From: Chitinophaga chungangae
GTDB taxonomy: Bacteria; Bacteroidota; Bacteroidia; Chitinophagales; Chitinophagaceae
Length of the DNA: 64,000 nt
Assembly: GCF_017742215.1 (NCBI RefSeq)
Contig: NZ_JAGHKP010000003.1
Coordinates: 1,050,308-1,114,307, forward strand
Reading direction: 5' to 3'
The notes beneath the pieces were generated by a model that was not told the origin of the DNA, searched no databases, and saw only the letters and a list, made by a program, of their open reading frames with translations. Position numbers and translations under genes: made by a program. This document shows, one piece after another, positions 23,512 through 32,125 of this stretch; the first letter of the stretch is position 1, and every line of letters starts with the position of its first letter.

Positions 23512-25869
23512 ATGAAGTCTCGTGCCTTCCGGATCATACTTTTCGTATGTCCATGGCTGTTAATACAACCCGCCTTCGCCCAGCAAGGCTATACGGTAAG
23601 CGGCTACGTGCGCGACAGCACCACGGGCGAATCGCTCATCGGCGCCAGCATTGGCATTAAAGGCACTTCCAGCGGGGTGCAGACCAACGCCTACGGATTT
23701 TATGCCATTACCCTGCCCGCCGGTGAACATACGCTCGTTTTTACGTACATCGGTTACCAGACGCTGGAAAGGACCGTAGCGTCGGAATCCGCCCGTAGCG
23801 TTACCGCGCTGCTGGTGCCAAGGTCTTTCCAGGCAAAGGAGGTCGTGATCACCGACCGGCGTAAGGACCGCAACGTAAAAAACACCGAAATGAGCAAGGT
23901 GGAGGTAGGCGCCGAACAGATGAAAAAACTGCCGGCGCTGATGGGAGAAGTGGACCCGCTGAAAGTGCTCCAGCTGATGCCCGGCGTGCAATCGGCCGGC
24001 GAAGGCAACACCGGTTTTTACGTGAGGGGTGGCGGGCCGGACCAAAACCTTATCCTGCTGGACGAAGCGCCCGTCTACAACACAGGGCATCTTTTCGGGT
24101 TTTTCTCGGTATTTAACGCCGATGCGATCAAAAACGTCAGTCTCATCAAAGGCGGCATGCCGGCCAGTTACGGCGGCAGGCTCTCGTCTGTGGTAGATGT
24201 GACCATGAAAGACGGCAACAACCAGCAATGGCAGGCCGAAGGCGGCGTGGGCATCATCGCGTCGCGGCTGAACATCCAGGGGCCGCTGCAGAAAGACAAG
24301 TCCAGCTTTATGCTTTCGGCGCGCCGTACGTATGTAGACCTGCTCACCAAACCTTTCATGGGGAAAAACAGCTCCGGGTATTATTTTTATGATCTCAACG
24401 CGAAAGCGAATTACCAGTTTTCGGATAAAGACCGCGTTTTCCTCAGCGCATATCTCGGGCAGGACAAATTTCAATACCAGAACAAAGACAGGACCTTCGA
24501 AGCGAACATTCCTTGGGGCAACAGGACGGCCACGCTGCGCTGGAACCATGTGTTCAGCAAAAAACTGTTCGCCAACACTTCACTCATCTACAACGATTAC
24601 GAATTTACCTTCCGGGCATCCAACGATGGTTTTGCGATCCGGCTCAATTCCGGCATCAGGGACTACAACGGCAAGCTCGACTTCGATTATTTCCTCAGCC
24701 TGAAACATCATATCAAATTCGGCGGCAATTACGTGTATCACCGGTTTACGCCCAGCTCCGTATCCGGCACGCAGGATACCACTACGTTCAGACCGGATAA
24801 TGCGCTGCGTAAGTTCGCGCATGAAGCGGCCCTGTACATCCAGGACGACTGGGAGATCAGTCCGCGTTTGAAAGCCAATATCGGCCTGCGTTACAGCGGC
24901 TTCAGGCAGGTAGGGCCGTACACCCGGTTCGTGCGGGACGCGGTGGGCAACAAGCTGGACAGCACCGTGTACGGCAGCGGGAAAGAAGTGCGCAGTTACG
25001 GCGGCCCCGAGCCGCGACTGCTGCTGCGTTACGCCTGGAACGACCGGGAATCCGTAAAAGCGTCCGTATCAAAGAACAACCAATACATTCACCTGGTGAA
25101 CAATGCGGGCAGCACCCTGCCACTGGACATCTGGGTGCCCAGCACCTACCTCGTGAAACCGCAGTACAGCTGGCAATACGCGGCGGGATATTTCCGCAAT
25201 TTTGCGGACAACAACTGGGAAGCCTCGCTGGAAGCTTATTACAAAGACATGCGCAACCAGGTGGAATACCGCGAAGGGTACACGCCGTCGTTGAAAGATA
25301 CTGAAGAGGAATTTGTTTTCGGTAAAGGATATGCTTACGGCACGGAATTATTCATTCACAAAATAAAAGGCAAGCTCACCGGCTGGGTCGGTTATACGCT
25401 GGCATGGACGTGGCGGCAGTTTCCCGACCTGAACGGCGGCAAACGTTTTCCCGCCAAATACGACCGCCGGCACGATCTTTCCGTGGTGGCGAGTTATGAA
25501 TACAGTCCCCGGTGGACGTTTTCCACCGTATTTATTTACGGCTCGGGCAATACCACCACCTTACCCGAAAAATTCTATTTCCTCGACGGCGTGCTGATGC
25601 AGGAGTACGGCGCCGTAAACAGCTACCGGATGAAGGCTTATCACCGCCTCGACCTGTCCGCAGTTTACACCCCTAAAAAGAAAAATCCCGGCCGAAGGCT
25701 CACCAGCAGCTGGGCGTTTTCCATATACAACGTCTACAGCCGCCTGAACCCGTACTTCATTTATTTCGATCAAACCGGCAATGTACTGGACGGCAACCTG
25801 GAAATCAAAGCAAAACAGGTATCGCTGTTCCCGATCATTCCTTCCGTTACCTGGAACTTTAAATTCTAA
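23512..25869 (+). CDS. TonB-dependent receptor with carboxypeptidase-like regulatory domain
   Basis: 785 residues from ATG 23512 (MKSRAFRIILFVCPWLLIQPAFAQ, signal peptide). Regulatory-like sandwich about 22-105 (VSGYVRDSTTGESLIGASIGIKG). Plug about 115-235 (LPALMGEVDPLKVLQLMPGV, GFYVRGGGPDQNLILLDEAPVYN, GGMPASYGGRLSSVVDV). Barrel with terminal SVTWNFKF. No STN domain, so no FecR signalling is expected. The substrate is unknown. It may be co-expressed with the DUF3347 lipoprotein before it. An in-frame TTG at 23497 gives a longer but less likely N terminus. The stop overlaps the convergent glycosylase gene by 4 bases. Confidence 0.9.
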   Translation: MKSRAFRIILFVCPWLLIQPAFAQQGYTVSGYVRDSTTGESLIGASIGIKGTSSGVQTNAYGFYAITLPAGEHTLVFTYIGYQTLERTVASESARSVTALLVPRSFQAKEVVITDRRKDRNVKNTEMSKVEVGAEQMKKLPALMGEVDPLKVLQLMPGVQSAGEGNTGFYVRGGGPDQNLILLDEAPVYNTGHLFGFFSVFNADAIKNVSLIKGGMPASYGGRLSSVVDVTMKDGNNQQWQAEGGVGIIASRLNIQGPLQKDKSSFMLSARRTYVDLLTKPFMGKNSSGYYFYDLNAKANYQFSDKDRVFLSAYLGQDKFQYQNKDRTFEANIPWGNRTATLRWNHVFSKKLFANTSLIYNDYEFTFRASNDGFAIRLNSGIRDYNGKLDFDYFLSLKHHIKFGGNYVYHRFTPSSVSGTQDTTTFRPDNALRKFAHEAALYIQDDWEISPRLKANIGLRYSGFRQVGPYTRFVRDAVGNKLDSTVYGSGKEVRSYGGPEPRLLLRYAWNDRESVKASVSKNNQYIHLVNNAGSTLPLDIWVPSTYLVKPQYSWQYAAGYFRNFADNNWEASLEAYYKDMRNQVEYREGYTPSLKDTEEEFVFGKGYAYGTELFIHKIKGKLTGWVGYTLAWTWRQFPDLNGGKRFPAKYDRRHDLSVVASYEYSPRWTFSTVFIYGSGNTTTLPEKFYFLDGVLMQEYGAVNSYRMKAYHRLDLSAVYTPKKKNPGRRLTSSWAFSIYNVYSRLNPYFIYFDQTGNVLDGNLEIKAKQVSLFPIIPSVTWNFKF

Positions 25870-26567
25870 ATGTCCCTTCCTTCGGCGAAGGCCGCCAGGT
25901 ATTTATCGATGTAATCCTGTTTCTTTTTGAGCTTGTATTGCATGATGAACCGCGGGTGCTCGAGGGGAATGATGCGGTCGAAGAATTTTTCCTTTCCGTT
26001 GAGGCGGAGGATGAAGTCTGCGTTTTTACCGGTGCCAAGACAATACCCTACGGTGCGGTCTATGCCGAATGCGGTTTGTTTGCGCAGGTTTTCCAGCATA
26101 AAATCATACACGGCATCGGTGAGGGCTTTACTGTCGTAATAATTATAGTTCACCACTTTCCCGCCGGGTTTGTCTACCGTAAAACCGAGCGGGCTCATCG
26201 CGCCGATGTAAAAATCTTTGTAGAACGCCGCGGGGCCGCCGTATGCGGCGATCATATCGTAAACGTACACGCTGCTTACTTCGTAGCTCGGCGGGCCGGG
26301 GAATTTTATGCCGCAGGGGTCTTCCAGTCTTTTCGAATCGGTAAAAGGCACACCGGTAAGCGCCGCGCCGAATCGCCCGGGGTTAATGCCGATGATCATG
26401 CGGCGTGCGTGCGTGTCGTTGTAAAACTTTTTATAGAATTGTTTCATTATGTCCACTACCACCGGCTGTTCCGCGAAAGGGTTCATGATATTAATGCCCT
26501 GGGGCAGTTTACCGGTGTAATGGAGATGGGTGTTGAAGTGGATGATCTTATCCGCGAATGTTTGCAT
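25866..26567 (-). CDS. SMUG2-like uracil-DNA glycosylase family protein
   Basis: A 233-residue member of the uracil-DNA glycosylase superfamily, close to the SMUG2/DUF4918 group of Bacteroidota. Motif 1 reads MIIGINPGRFGAALTGVPF (about 58-75), with Asn62 as the likely catalytic position as in SMUG1 (GMNPGPFGMAQTGVPFG). The C-terminal motif is PLEHPRFIMQY. These enzymes excise uracil or oxidised/deaminated bases from DNA to begin base-excision repair. Substrate range cannot be read here. A single gene, convergent with the preceding TonB receptor; an inverted repeat (26579-26591) lies just upstream of its start. Confidence 0.82.
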   Translation of the reverse strand: MQTFADKIIHFNTHLHYTGKLPQGINIMNPFAEQPVVVDIMKQFYKKFYNDTHARRMIIGINPGRFGAALTGVPFTDSKRLEDPCGIKFPGPPSYEVSSVYVYDMIAAYGGPAAFYKDFYIGAMSPLGFTVDKPGGKVVNYNYYDSKALTDAVYDFMLENLRKQTAFGIDRTVGYCLGTGKNADFILRLNGKEKFFDRIIPLEHPRFIMQYKLKKKQDYIDKYLAAFAEGRDI

Positions 26568-26578
26568 ACTTAAAAATA

Positions 26579-26591
26579 CCGGATATTCCGG
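26579..26591 (-). promoter_or_regulatory. Short inverted repeat before the glycosylase gene
   Basis: CCGGA-TAT-TCCGG, a perfect 13-base inverted repeat, ends 12 bases upstream of the ATG. It could be an operator; its short length makes chance occurrence possible. Confidence 0.3.
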
Positions 26592-26736
26592 AATGCGGTA
26601 ATTTGGATTTTCAATTTAAAAATGTACTTTAGGCACGGTGTAGATACCTGTGCTTGACCCGGTTGTGTATTCCAAGTTTCTATATTGCTGAATTTTCCGT
26701 TCCACGAGAATGTGTTCCTGACCAAACATCCCGGGT

Positions 26737-27372
26737 ATGAAAACTGACAAGGCTTACCTGAATACTTTATGGCAAAATGTTTCCGCAAACGGCGACCAGC
26801 GATCGTTCGAGGAGCTTTTCCACAGCTGTTACCAGCGGCTGGTGCGGTTTTCCGTGGAATACGTGCAAAGTCATGAATCCGCCGAAGAGATCGTTTCCGA
26901 TATTTTCCTGAAACTCTGGGCCGGCAGGGAAACATACAGCGAGGTGCAGAATATCGAAACCTATCTTTTCACCGCCGTCCGCAACCAATCCCTTAATTAT
27001 CTCCGCAAATTTTCCGCTTTCCGCGTGGTAAGCACCGATCATCCCGAACAGTTCGGCATTGCGCGCAGTCATGACCCTTACAAAGCTTCCGAATGGAAAG
27101 AGCTGCTGGCCCGCCTCGACGCGGCCGTTGAAATGCTGCCGCCCAAACGGCGCAAGATTTTCCGGCTGGTGCGGGAAGAAGGTTTCCGGCCGCGCGAAGT
27201 GGCGGAGATCATGCATATTTCGCCGCGCACCGTGGAAACCCAGCTTTTTAAAGCGGTGAAAACCCTGCACGCCGTGCTCCGGCCTCACTTGTCCAACCGT
27301 CAGAAAACAGCCTCCACGGCGGCTGGCGAGGTATTGTTGCTCTCCCTGATCCTGGCCGCTTCGGCTATTTAA
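26737..27372 (+). CDS. ECF-type RNA polymerase sigma factor of the SusCD locus
   Basis: 211 residues. Region 2 spans about 25-95 (YQRLVRFSVEYVQSHESAEEIVSDIFLKLW, YLFTAVRNQSLNYL). Region 4 spans about 125-180 (LPPKRRKIFRLVREEGFRPREVAEIMHISPRTVETQLFKAV). A hydrophobic C-terminal tail follows (TAAGEVLLLSLILAASAI), a frequent feature of Bacteroidota SusCD-linked ECF sigmas that may tie the protein to the membrane. It begins the σ-FecR-SusC-SusD series and should activate it once FecR releases it. Confidence 0.92.
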   Translation: MKTDKAYLNTLWQNVSANGDQRSFEELFHSCYQRLVRFSVEYVQSHESAEEIVSDIFLKLWAGRETYSEVQNIETYLFTAVRNQSLNYLRKFSAFRVVSTDHPEQFGIARSHDPYKASEWKELLARLDAAVEMLPPKRRKIFRLVREEGFRPREVAEIMHISPRTVETQLFKAVKTLHAVLRPHLSNRQKTASTAAGEVLLLSLILAASAI

Positions 27373-27448
27373 AAAAAAAATTATCGCCGGGTACGTAAAA
27401 CGGGGCCGTTTAGGTGTCTTGTAATAAACAGGCGCGAACGCCGCTTTT

Positions 27449-28507
27449 ATGCAAACGCAAGACGAACGGTATTTATGGCTGCTTTCCCGGAAACTTTCCG
27501 GCAGTATCACCGAAGACGAAAACAAGGAACTGGAATCGCTGGCCGGGGCCGAACCGCGGCTGCGGAAAGAATCCGAGGCCATGCAGGCGTTTTGGGCCCA
27601 TGGCGCCGGCGGGCAGCACAACGATGGCACCCAGCAGGCCTTTGAGCAGCTCAAAGCCCGCATGTATGCCGAAGACCCGCAGCTATGGCCGGAAGAAGAA
27701 AAGCGCAGCGGCGGCGGCAAATGGCGCAGGCTGCTGTTGCGGTCTGCCGCGGCGGCAGTTTTGCTCGGCGGTGCTACATACCTGCTGGCAAAAACGGGCA
27801 TCTTGCCCTGGCAGGACGGGCTGACGGCGGATTACAACGTTCGCGGCACCCGTTCGCACATCAAACTGGCCGACGGAACTTCCGTTTGGCTGAATTCAGA
27901 CAGCGAATTAAAATACCCGCGCCGTTTCAAAGGAGGCAGCAGGGAAGTATACCTGAAGGGGGAAGCTTTTTTTGACGTGGCCAAAGACGCGGAAAAACCA
28001 TTTGTCGTTCATACGGAAACCATGCATGTGAACGTACTGGGCACCAGTTTCAATATCAGGGCCTACCCGGAAGACAGCGTTTGCGAGGCTACGCTCATTA
28101 CCGGCGAAGTGATGGTGGAACTGAAGAACAGCCCGGAAAAAAAGATCCGGCTGCGGCCCGCGGAAAAGCTCGTAGTGCCCAACCATGGCGATTCCGCGGT
28201 GAAATATCCCACCGGCCTCCAGCCTGTGATCATGAAACCGACCTATTCTTTGAAGGCAGACAGCGCCATTATTGAAACCGCCTGGGTAGACAACCGGCTC
28301 ATTTTCCAGGACGAAACCTTTGCCACGCTTGCTTCCCGGATGGAACGCTGGTACAATGTATCCATCCGATTCGAGAACGCCGCCATCCAGCAATTGCGCT
28401 TTACCGGCATTTTCGGAAAGGAACAATTACCGCAGGCCCTCCAGGCATTGCAGCTCACAGAACATTTTAATTACAGCATAACAGACGACACCGTTACTAT
28501 TTATTAA
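27449..28507 (+). CDS. FecR-family anti-sigma factor of the SusCD locus
   Basis: 352 residues. The cytoplasmic N-terminal part (about 1-88) should bind the sigma factor encoded 76 bases upstream. Single membrane span about 94-114 (LLRSAAAAVLLGGATYLLA). Periplasmic FecR domain with GTRSHIKLADGTSVWLNSDSELKYP and NVLGTSFNIRAYP. The C-terminal STN-like module (LIFQDETFATLASRMERWYN, LRFTGIF) meets the STN domain of SusC. ATG 27449 gives the expected family length. Confidence 0.92.
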   Translation: MQTQDERYLWLLSRKLSGSITEDENKELESLAGAEPRLRKESEAMQAFWAHGAGGQHNDGTQQAFEQLKARMYAEDPQLWPEEEKRSGGGKWRRLLLRSAAAAVLLGGATYLLAKTGILPWQDGLTADYNVRGTRSHIKLADGTSVWLNSDSELKYPRRFKGGSREVYLKGEAFFDVAKDAEKPFVVHTETMHVNVLGTSFNIRAYPEDSVCEATLITGEVMVELKNSPEKKIRLRPAEKLVVPNHGDSAVKYPTGLQPVIMKPTYSLKADSAIIETAWVDNRLIFQDETFATLASRMERWYNVSIRFENAAIQQLRFTGIFGKEQLPQALQALQLTEHFNYSITDDTVTIY

Positions 28508-28548
28508 GTATCACCAAAATCATTAGCCTATAGCGCGGATGAAAAAGA

Positions 28549-28577
28549 AACGGGAAATGTTGAAGCCATTCCCCGTT
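28549..28577 (+). other. Stem-loop between FecR and SusC genes
   Basis: AACGGGAAATG (28549-28559) and CATTCCCCGTT (28567-28577) pair at 10 of 11 positions around a 7-base loop. No T-run follows. It may stabilise the susC mRNA or separate regulatory from transport transcripts. Confidence 0.45.
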
Positions 28578-28654
28578 CATTAGTCTCAATGGAAACAGTA
28601 TCTGTTCAAGGAATGCTGCTTCCGGTTTTTTAATCAACTAATTCAGTACAAGTT

Positions 28655-31600
28655 ATGAAAAAAAAGCATTTAGTGCGTGCTTGCAGTCCTCCGCATGCGC
28701 TAATAAAGGTATGCCTGATTATGAAACTAGCCTTTAGCCTTCTCCTGCTGTCGTTTTTGCATGTCTCCGGCGCCGTCCGCTCGCAGGAAAAAGTCTCTCT
28801 TAACGTTCAGTCTGCCGATCTGCGGAAAGTGCTGATGATGATTGAGGCGCAAACGAAGTACCATTTTCTTTTCAGTGAACGCAAACTCATCACCGAGAAA
28901 AAGATCGACCTGTCCGTAAAGGACGAAACTGTGTTCAAAGTACTGGAAACCGTGCTGCCGCTTGCCAATCTCGAGTATAAGCTGCTCGAAGGCAATCTTA
29001 TCGCGATTACCACCAAAGGCGATCCGGAACAGCCCGTCGTGAAAAAAGACGTGCGCGGTACCGTGACCGACACCACGGGCATGCCATTGCCCGGCGTAAC
29101 GATCGCCGTGAAAAGCGCGCCCAGCATAGGCACCACCACCGACCTCAACGGCAAGTACGTGCTGGATATCCCCGACGGCGCCACGGTGCTGGTGTACAGC
29201 ATGATCGGGTACGACCGGCAGGAAATCCCCGTCAACAACCGCGACGTGATCGACGTGCAGCTCGCCATCGCGTCGAGCCAACTGGAAGAGACCGTGATCG
29301 TCGGTTTTGGCACGCAGAAAAAAAGGGAAGTGGTGGGCGCAGTTACCACCATCAATCCCAAAGAGCTGAAAGTGCCGTCCAGCAATCTTACCACGGCGCT
29401 GGCGGGCCGCCTTGCCGGCGTGATCGCTTACCAGCGCAGCGGCGAGCCGGGGGCGGACAATGCGGATTTTTTCATCCGCGGCGTAACCACTTTCGGGTAT
29501 AAAAAAGACCCGCTGATCCTGATAGACGGCATCGAAACCACCACCACCGATCTTTCCCGGCTCAACGTAGACGATATCGCGAGTTTTTCCATTCTCAAAG
29601 ACGCCACGTCCACCGCGCTTTACGGCGCCAGGGGCGCCAACGGCGTGATCCTCATCACCACCAAGGAAGGCGTGGAAGGCAAAGCCCGCGTGTCTGTCAG
29701 GATAGAAAACTCCAATTCGGCGCCCACGAAAAACGTAGCGCTGGCAGACCCGGTCACTTACATGCGCCTCGGCAACGAAGCCGTGCTCACCCGCGACCCG
29801 CTCGGCCAGCTGCCTTATTCCGAAGCGAAGATCGACAACACCGCCGCGGGCGGCAATCCTTACGTGTACCCGGCCACCAACTGGCGCGAAGAGCTGTTCA
29901 AAGAATCTACCATGAACCAGCGCGCCAACTTCAACGTGTCCGGCGGCGGCAAAGTAGCGCGTTATTACCTCGCCGCGGCCGCCAACCGCGATAACGGGAA
30001 TCTGCGGGTAGACAAACGAAATAATTTCAACAACAACATCCGTCTCAATACGTATTCCCTCCGCACCAATGTTAATATCAACCTCACCAAAAGCACCGAA
30101 GTAGGCGTGCGCCTTTCCGGCGTGTTCGACGACTACAACGGCCCGCTCGACGGCGGCACCACCATGTACAAGAGAGTGGTGCAGTCCAACCCCGTGCGGT
30201 TCCCGGCGTATTTTCCCACAGACGATGCGCACGAATACGTGCAGCATATCATGTTCGGCAATTTCGGCACGGGGAATTACATCAATCCTTATGCGGACAT
30301 GGTGAGAGGTTACAAGGAATATACCCGCTCCAAGCTGCAGGCGCAGTTCGAGCTGAAGCAGAACCTCGCTTTCATCACCGAAGGGCTTAACCTGCACGCG
30401 CTGTTTAATACTTCGCGTTCGTCTTATTTCGACGTTTCGCGGTTTTACAACCCGTTCTGGTACACCGTGGCGAACTACGACAAATACGTGGACGAATATT
30501 CGCTCACCATGCTGAACCCCAATACCGGCACGGAATACCTCAACTACAGCGAAGGCGACAAGATCATCAATTCCACCACCTACCTGCAGGCCACTGCGAA
30601 TTATAACCGCACGTTCAACGACAAACACAACGTGAGCGGCATGCTGGTGTTCCTGATGAACAACCAGGTGGCGGCCAATGCGGGATCGCTGCAATTATCG
30701 TTACCAAGGAGGAATATCGGTTTGTCTGGCCGCCTTACTTACGCCTACGACCAGCGTTATTTCTTCGAGTATGATTTCGGGTACAACGGCACGGAAAGGT
30801 TTTACGAAGCCCAGCGTTTCGGTTTCTTCCCGTCTGTGGGCGCTGCGTGGCTGGTTTCCGCCGAGCCGTGGTTCAAACCTTACCAGAACGTGATCAGCAA
30901 CCTCAAGCTGCGCGCCACTTACGGCCTGGTGGGCAACGATGCTATCGGCGACGAAAAATCCCGCTTCCTGTACCTGGCCGATGTGAATATGGCCGATGGG
31001 GGACGCGGCGTTTCTTTCGGAACGGACTTCAACTATTACCGCCCCGGCATCTTCATCAACCGCTACGGCAACAACGACATTACCTGGGAAACCGCCACCA
31101 AAACCAACTGGGGCGTGGAAGTAGGGCTGTTCAACAAAATGAACATCCTGCTGGACATCTACACGGAAAAACGGACGAACATCCTGATGAACAGGGCGTC
31201 TATCCCCGTTACCATGGGGCTGCTGAGCAACGCGGACGTGCAGGCCAACCTGGGCGAGGCTTCCGGCAAGGGTTTCGACCTGTCGATCGATTACAGTCAC
31301 AGCTTCAACACCGATCTCTGGCTGCAGGCGCGCGGCAACTTCACTTACGCCACCAGCAAATTCAATGTATACGAAGAGCCCGATTACGTGGAAAAATATC
31401 TTTCGCATGTGGGTTATCCTTTGTCGCAGCAATGGGGTTACATCGCGGAGCGCCTTTTCGGCGACGATGCGGACGTGGCCAATTCGCCGTTGCAGGGCTT
31501 CGGCGAATACAAAGCAGGCGACATCAAATACCACGACGTGAACGGAGACGGGCAGATCACCACGCGCGACAAAGTGCCGATCGGTTATCCCACCACGCCG

Positions 31601-32074
31601 GAGATCGTGTATGGTTTCGGCTTTTCAATGGGCTACAAAAACTTCGACGTGTCCGCATTTTTCCAGGGCCTCGCGAGGGAATCGTTCTGGATCGATGCGG
31701 ATTCCACCGCGCCGTTCGTGAACGAGCGCGCGCTGCTGCAGGTATATGCAGACGATCACTGGTCTGAAAGCGACCGCGATCTGTACGCCATCTGGCCGCG
31801 CCTCAGCACACGGCCCATTGCCAACAACCTGCAGCAAAGCACCTGGTTCATGCGCAACGGGGCTTTCCTGCGCCTGAAAACCGTGGAGCTGGGCTACAGC
31901 ATTCCCCCCGCGGCGCTGCGCAGGTACAAGATCGACCGCATCCGCATTTACGCCAGCGGCATCAACCTGCTAACGTTCAGCAAATTCAAGATGTGGGACG
32001 TGGAAATGGGCGGCAATGGCCTGGGATACCCCGTGCAACGGGTCGTCAACATAGGCGCGCAGGTTTCTTTCTGA
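28655..32074 (+). CDS. SusC/RagA-type TonB-dependent transporter with STN domain
   Basis: 1139 residues. Signal segment around residues 23-43 (MKLAFSLLLLSFLHVSGAVRSQ) after a 22-residue basic leader. STN domain about 48-115 (VQSADLRKVLMMIEAQTKYHF), then carboxypeptidase-like sandwich about 128-205 (VRGTVTDTTGMPLPGVTIAVK). SusC-specific plug from about 210 (ETVIVGFGTQKKREVVGAVTTI, TALAGRLAGVIAYQRSGEPG, DNADFFIRGVTTFG, LYGARGANGVILITTKEG). Barrel ends VVNIGAQVSF. The STN domain links it to FecR. It imports oligomers captured by the SusD partner encoded 51 bases downstream; the ligand is unknown. Confidence 0.95.
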   Translation: MKKKHLVRACSPPHALIKVCLIMKLAFSLLLLSFLHVSGAVRSQEKVSLNVQSADLRKVLMMIEAQTKYHFLFSERKLITEKKIDLSVKDETVFKVLETVLPLANLEYKLLEGNLIAITTKGDPEQPVVKKDVRGTVTDTTGMPLPGVTIAVKSAPSIGTTTDLNGKYVLDIPDGATVLVYSMIGYDRQEIPVNNRDVIDVQLAIASSQLEETVIVGFGTQKKREVVGAVTTINPKELKVPSSNLTTALAGRLAGVIAYQRSGEPGADNADFFIRGVTTFGYKKDPLILIDGIETTTTDLSRLNVDDIASFSILKDATSTALYGARGANGVILITTKEGVEGKARVSVRIENSNSAPTKNVALADPVTYMRLGNEAVLTRDPLGQLPYSEAKIDNTAAGGNPYVYPATNWREELFKESTMNQRANFNVSGGGKVARYYLAAAANRDNGNLRVDKRNNFNNNIRLNTYSLRTNVNINLTKSTEVGVRLSGVFDDYNGPLDGGTTMYKRVVQSNPVRFPAYFPTDDAHEYVQHIMFGNFGTGNYINPYADMVRGYKEYTRSKLQAQFELKQNLAFITEGLNLHALFNTSRSSYFDVSRFYNPFWYTVANYDKYVDEYSLTMLNPNTGTEYLNYSEGDKIINSTTYLQATANYNRTFNDKHNVSGMLVFLMNNQVAANAGSLQLSLPRRNIGLSGRLTYAYDQRYFFEYDFGYNGTERFYEAQRFGFFPSVGAAWLVSAEPWFKPYQNVISNLKLRATYGLVGNDAIGDEKSRFLYLADVNMADGGRGVSFGTDFNYYRPGIFINRYGNNDITWETATKTNWGVEVGLFNKMNILLDIYTEKRTNILMNRASIPVTMGLLSNADVQANLGEASGKGFDLSIDYSHSFNTDLWLQARGNFTYATSKFNVYEEPDYVEKYLSHVGYPLSQQWGYIAERLFGDDADVANSPLQGFGEYKAGDIKYHDVNGDGQITTRDKVPIGYPTTPEIVYGFGFSMGYKNFDVSAFFQGLARESFWIDADSTAPFVNERALLQVYADDHWSESDRDLYAIWPRLSTRPIANNLQQSTWFMRNGAFLRLKTVELGYSIPPAALRRYKIDRIRIYASGINLLTFSKFKMWDVEMGGNGLGYPVQRVVNIGAQVSF

Positions 32075-32125
32075 TAAAAAAAGATGTTAAAAGTGCATCT
32101 GGTTGAAAACAAAAAACACAGACCG

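Noticed and set aside
28727..30694. A 655-codon minus-strand frame opposite the first SusC gene
   Set aside because: Antisense shadow; SusC motifs on the plus strand are continuous and the antisense product lacks any motif.
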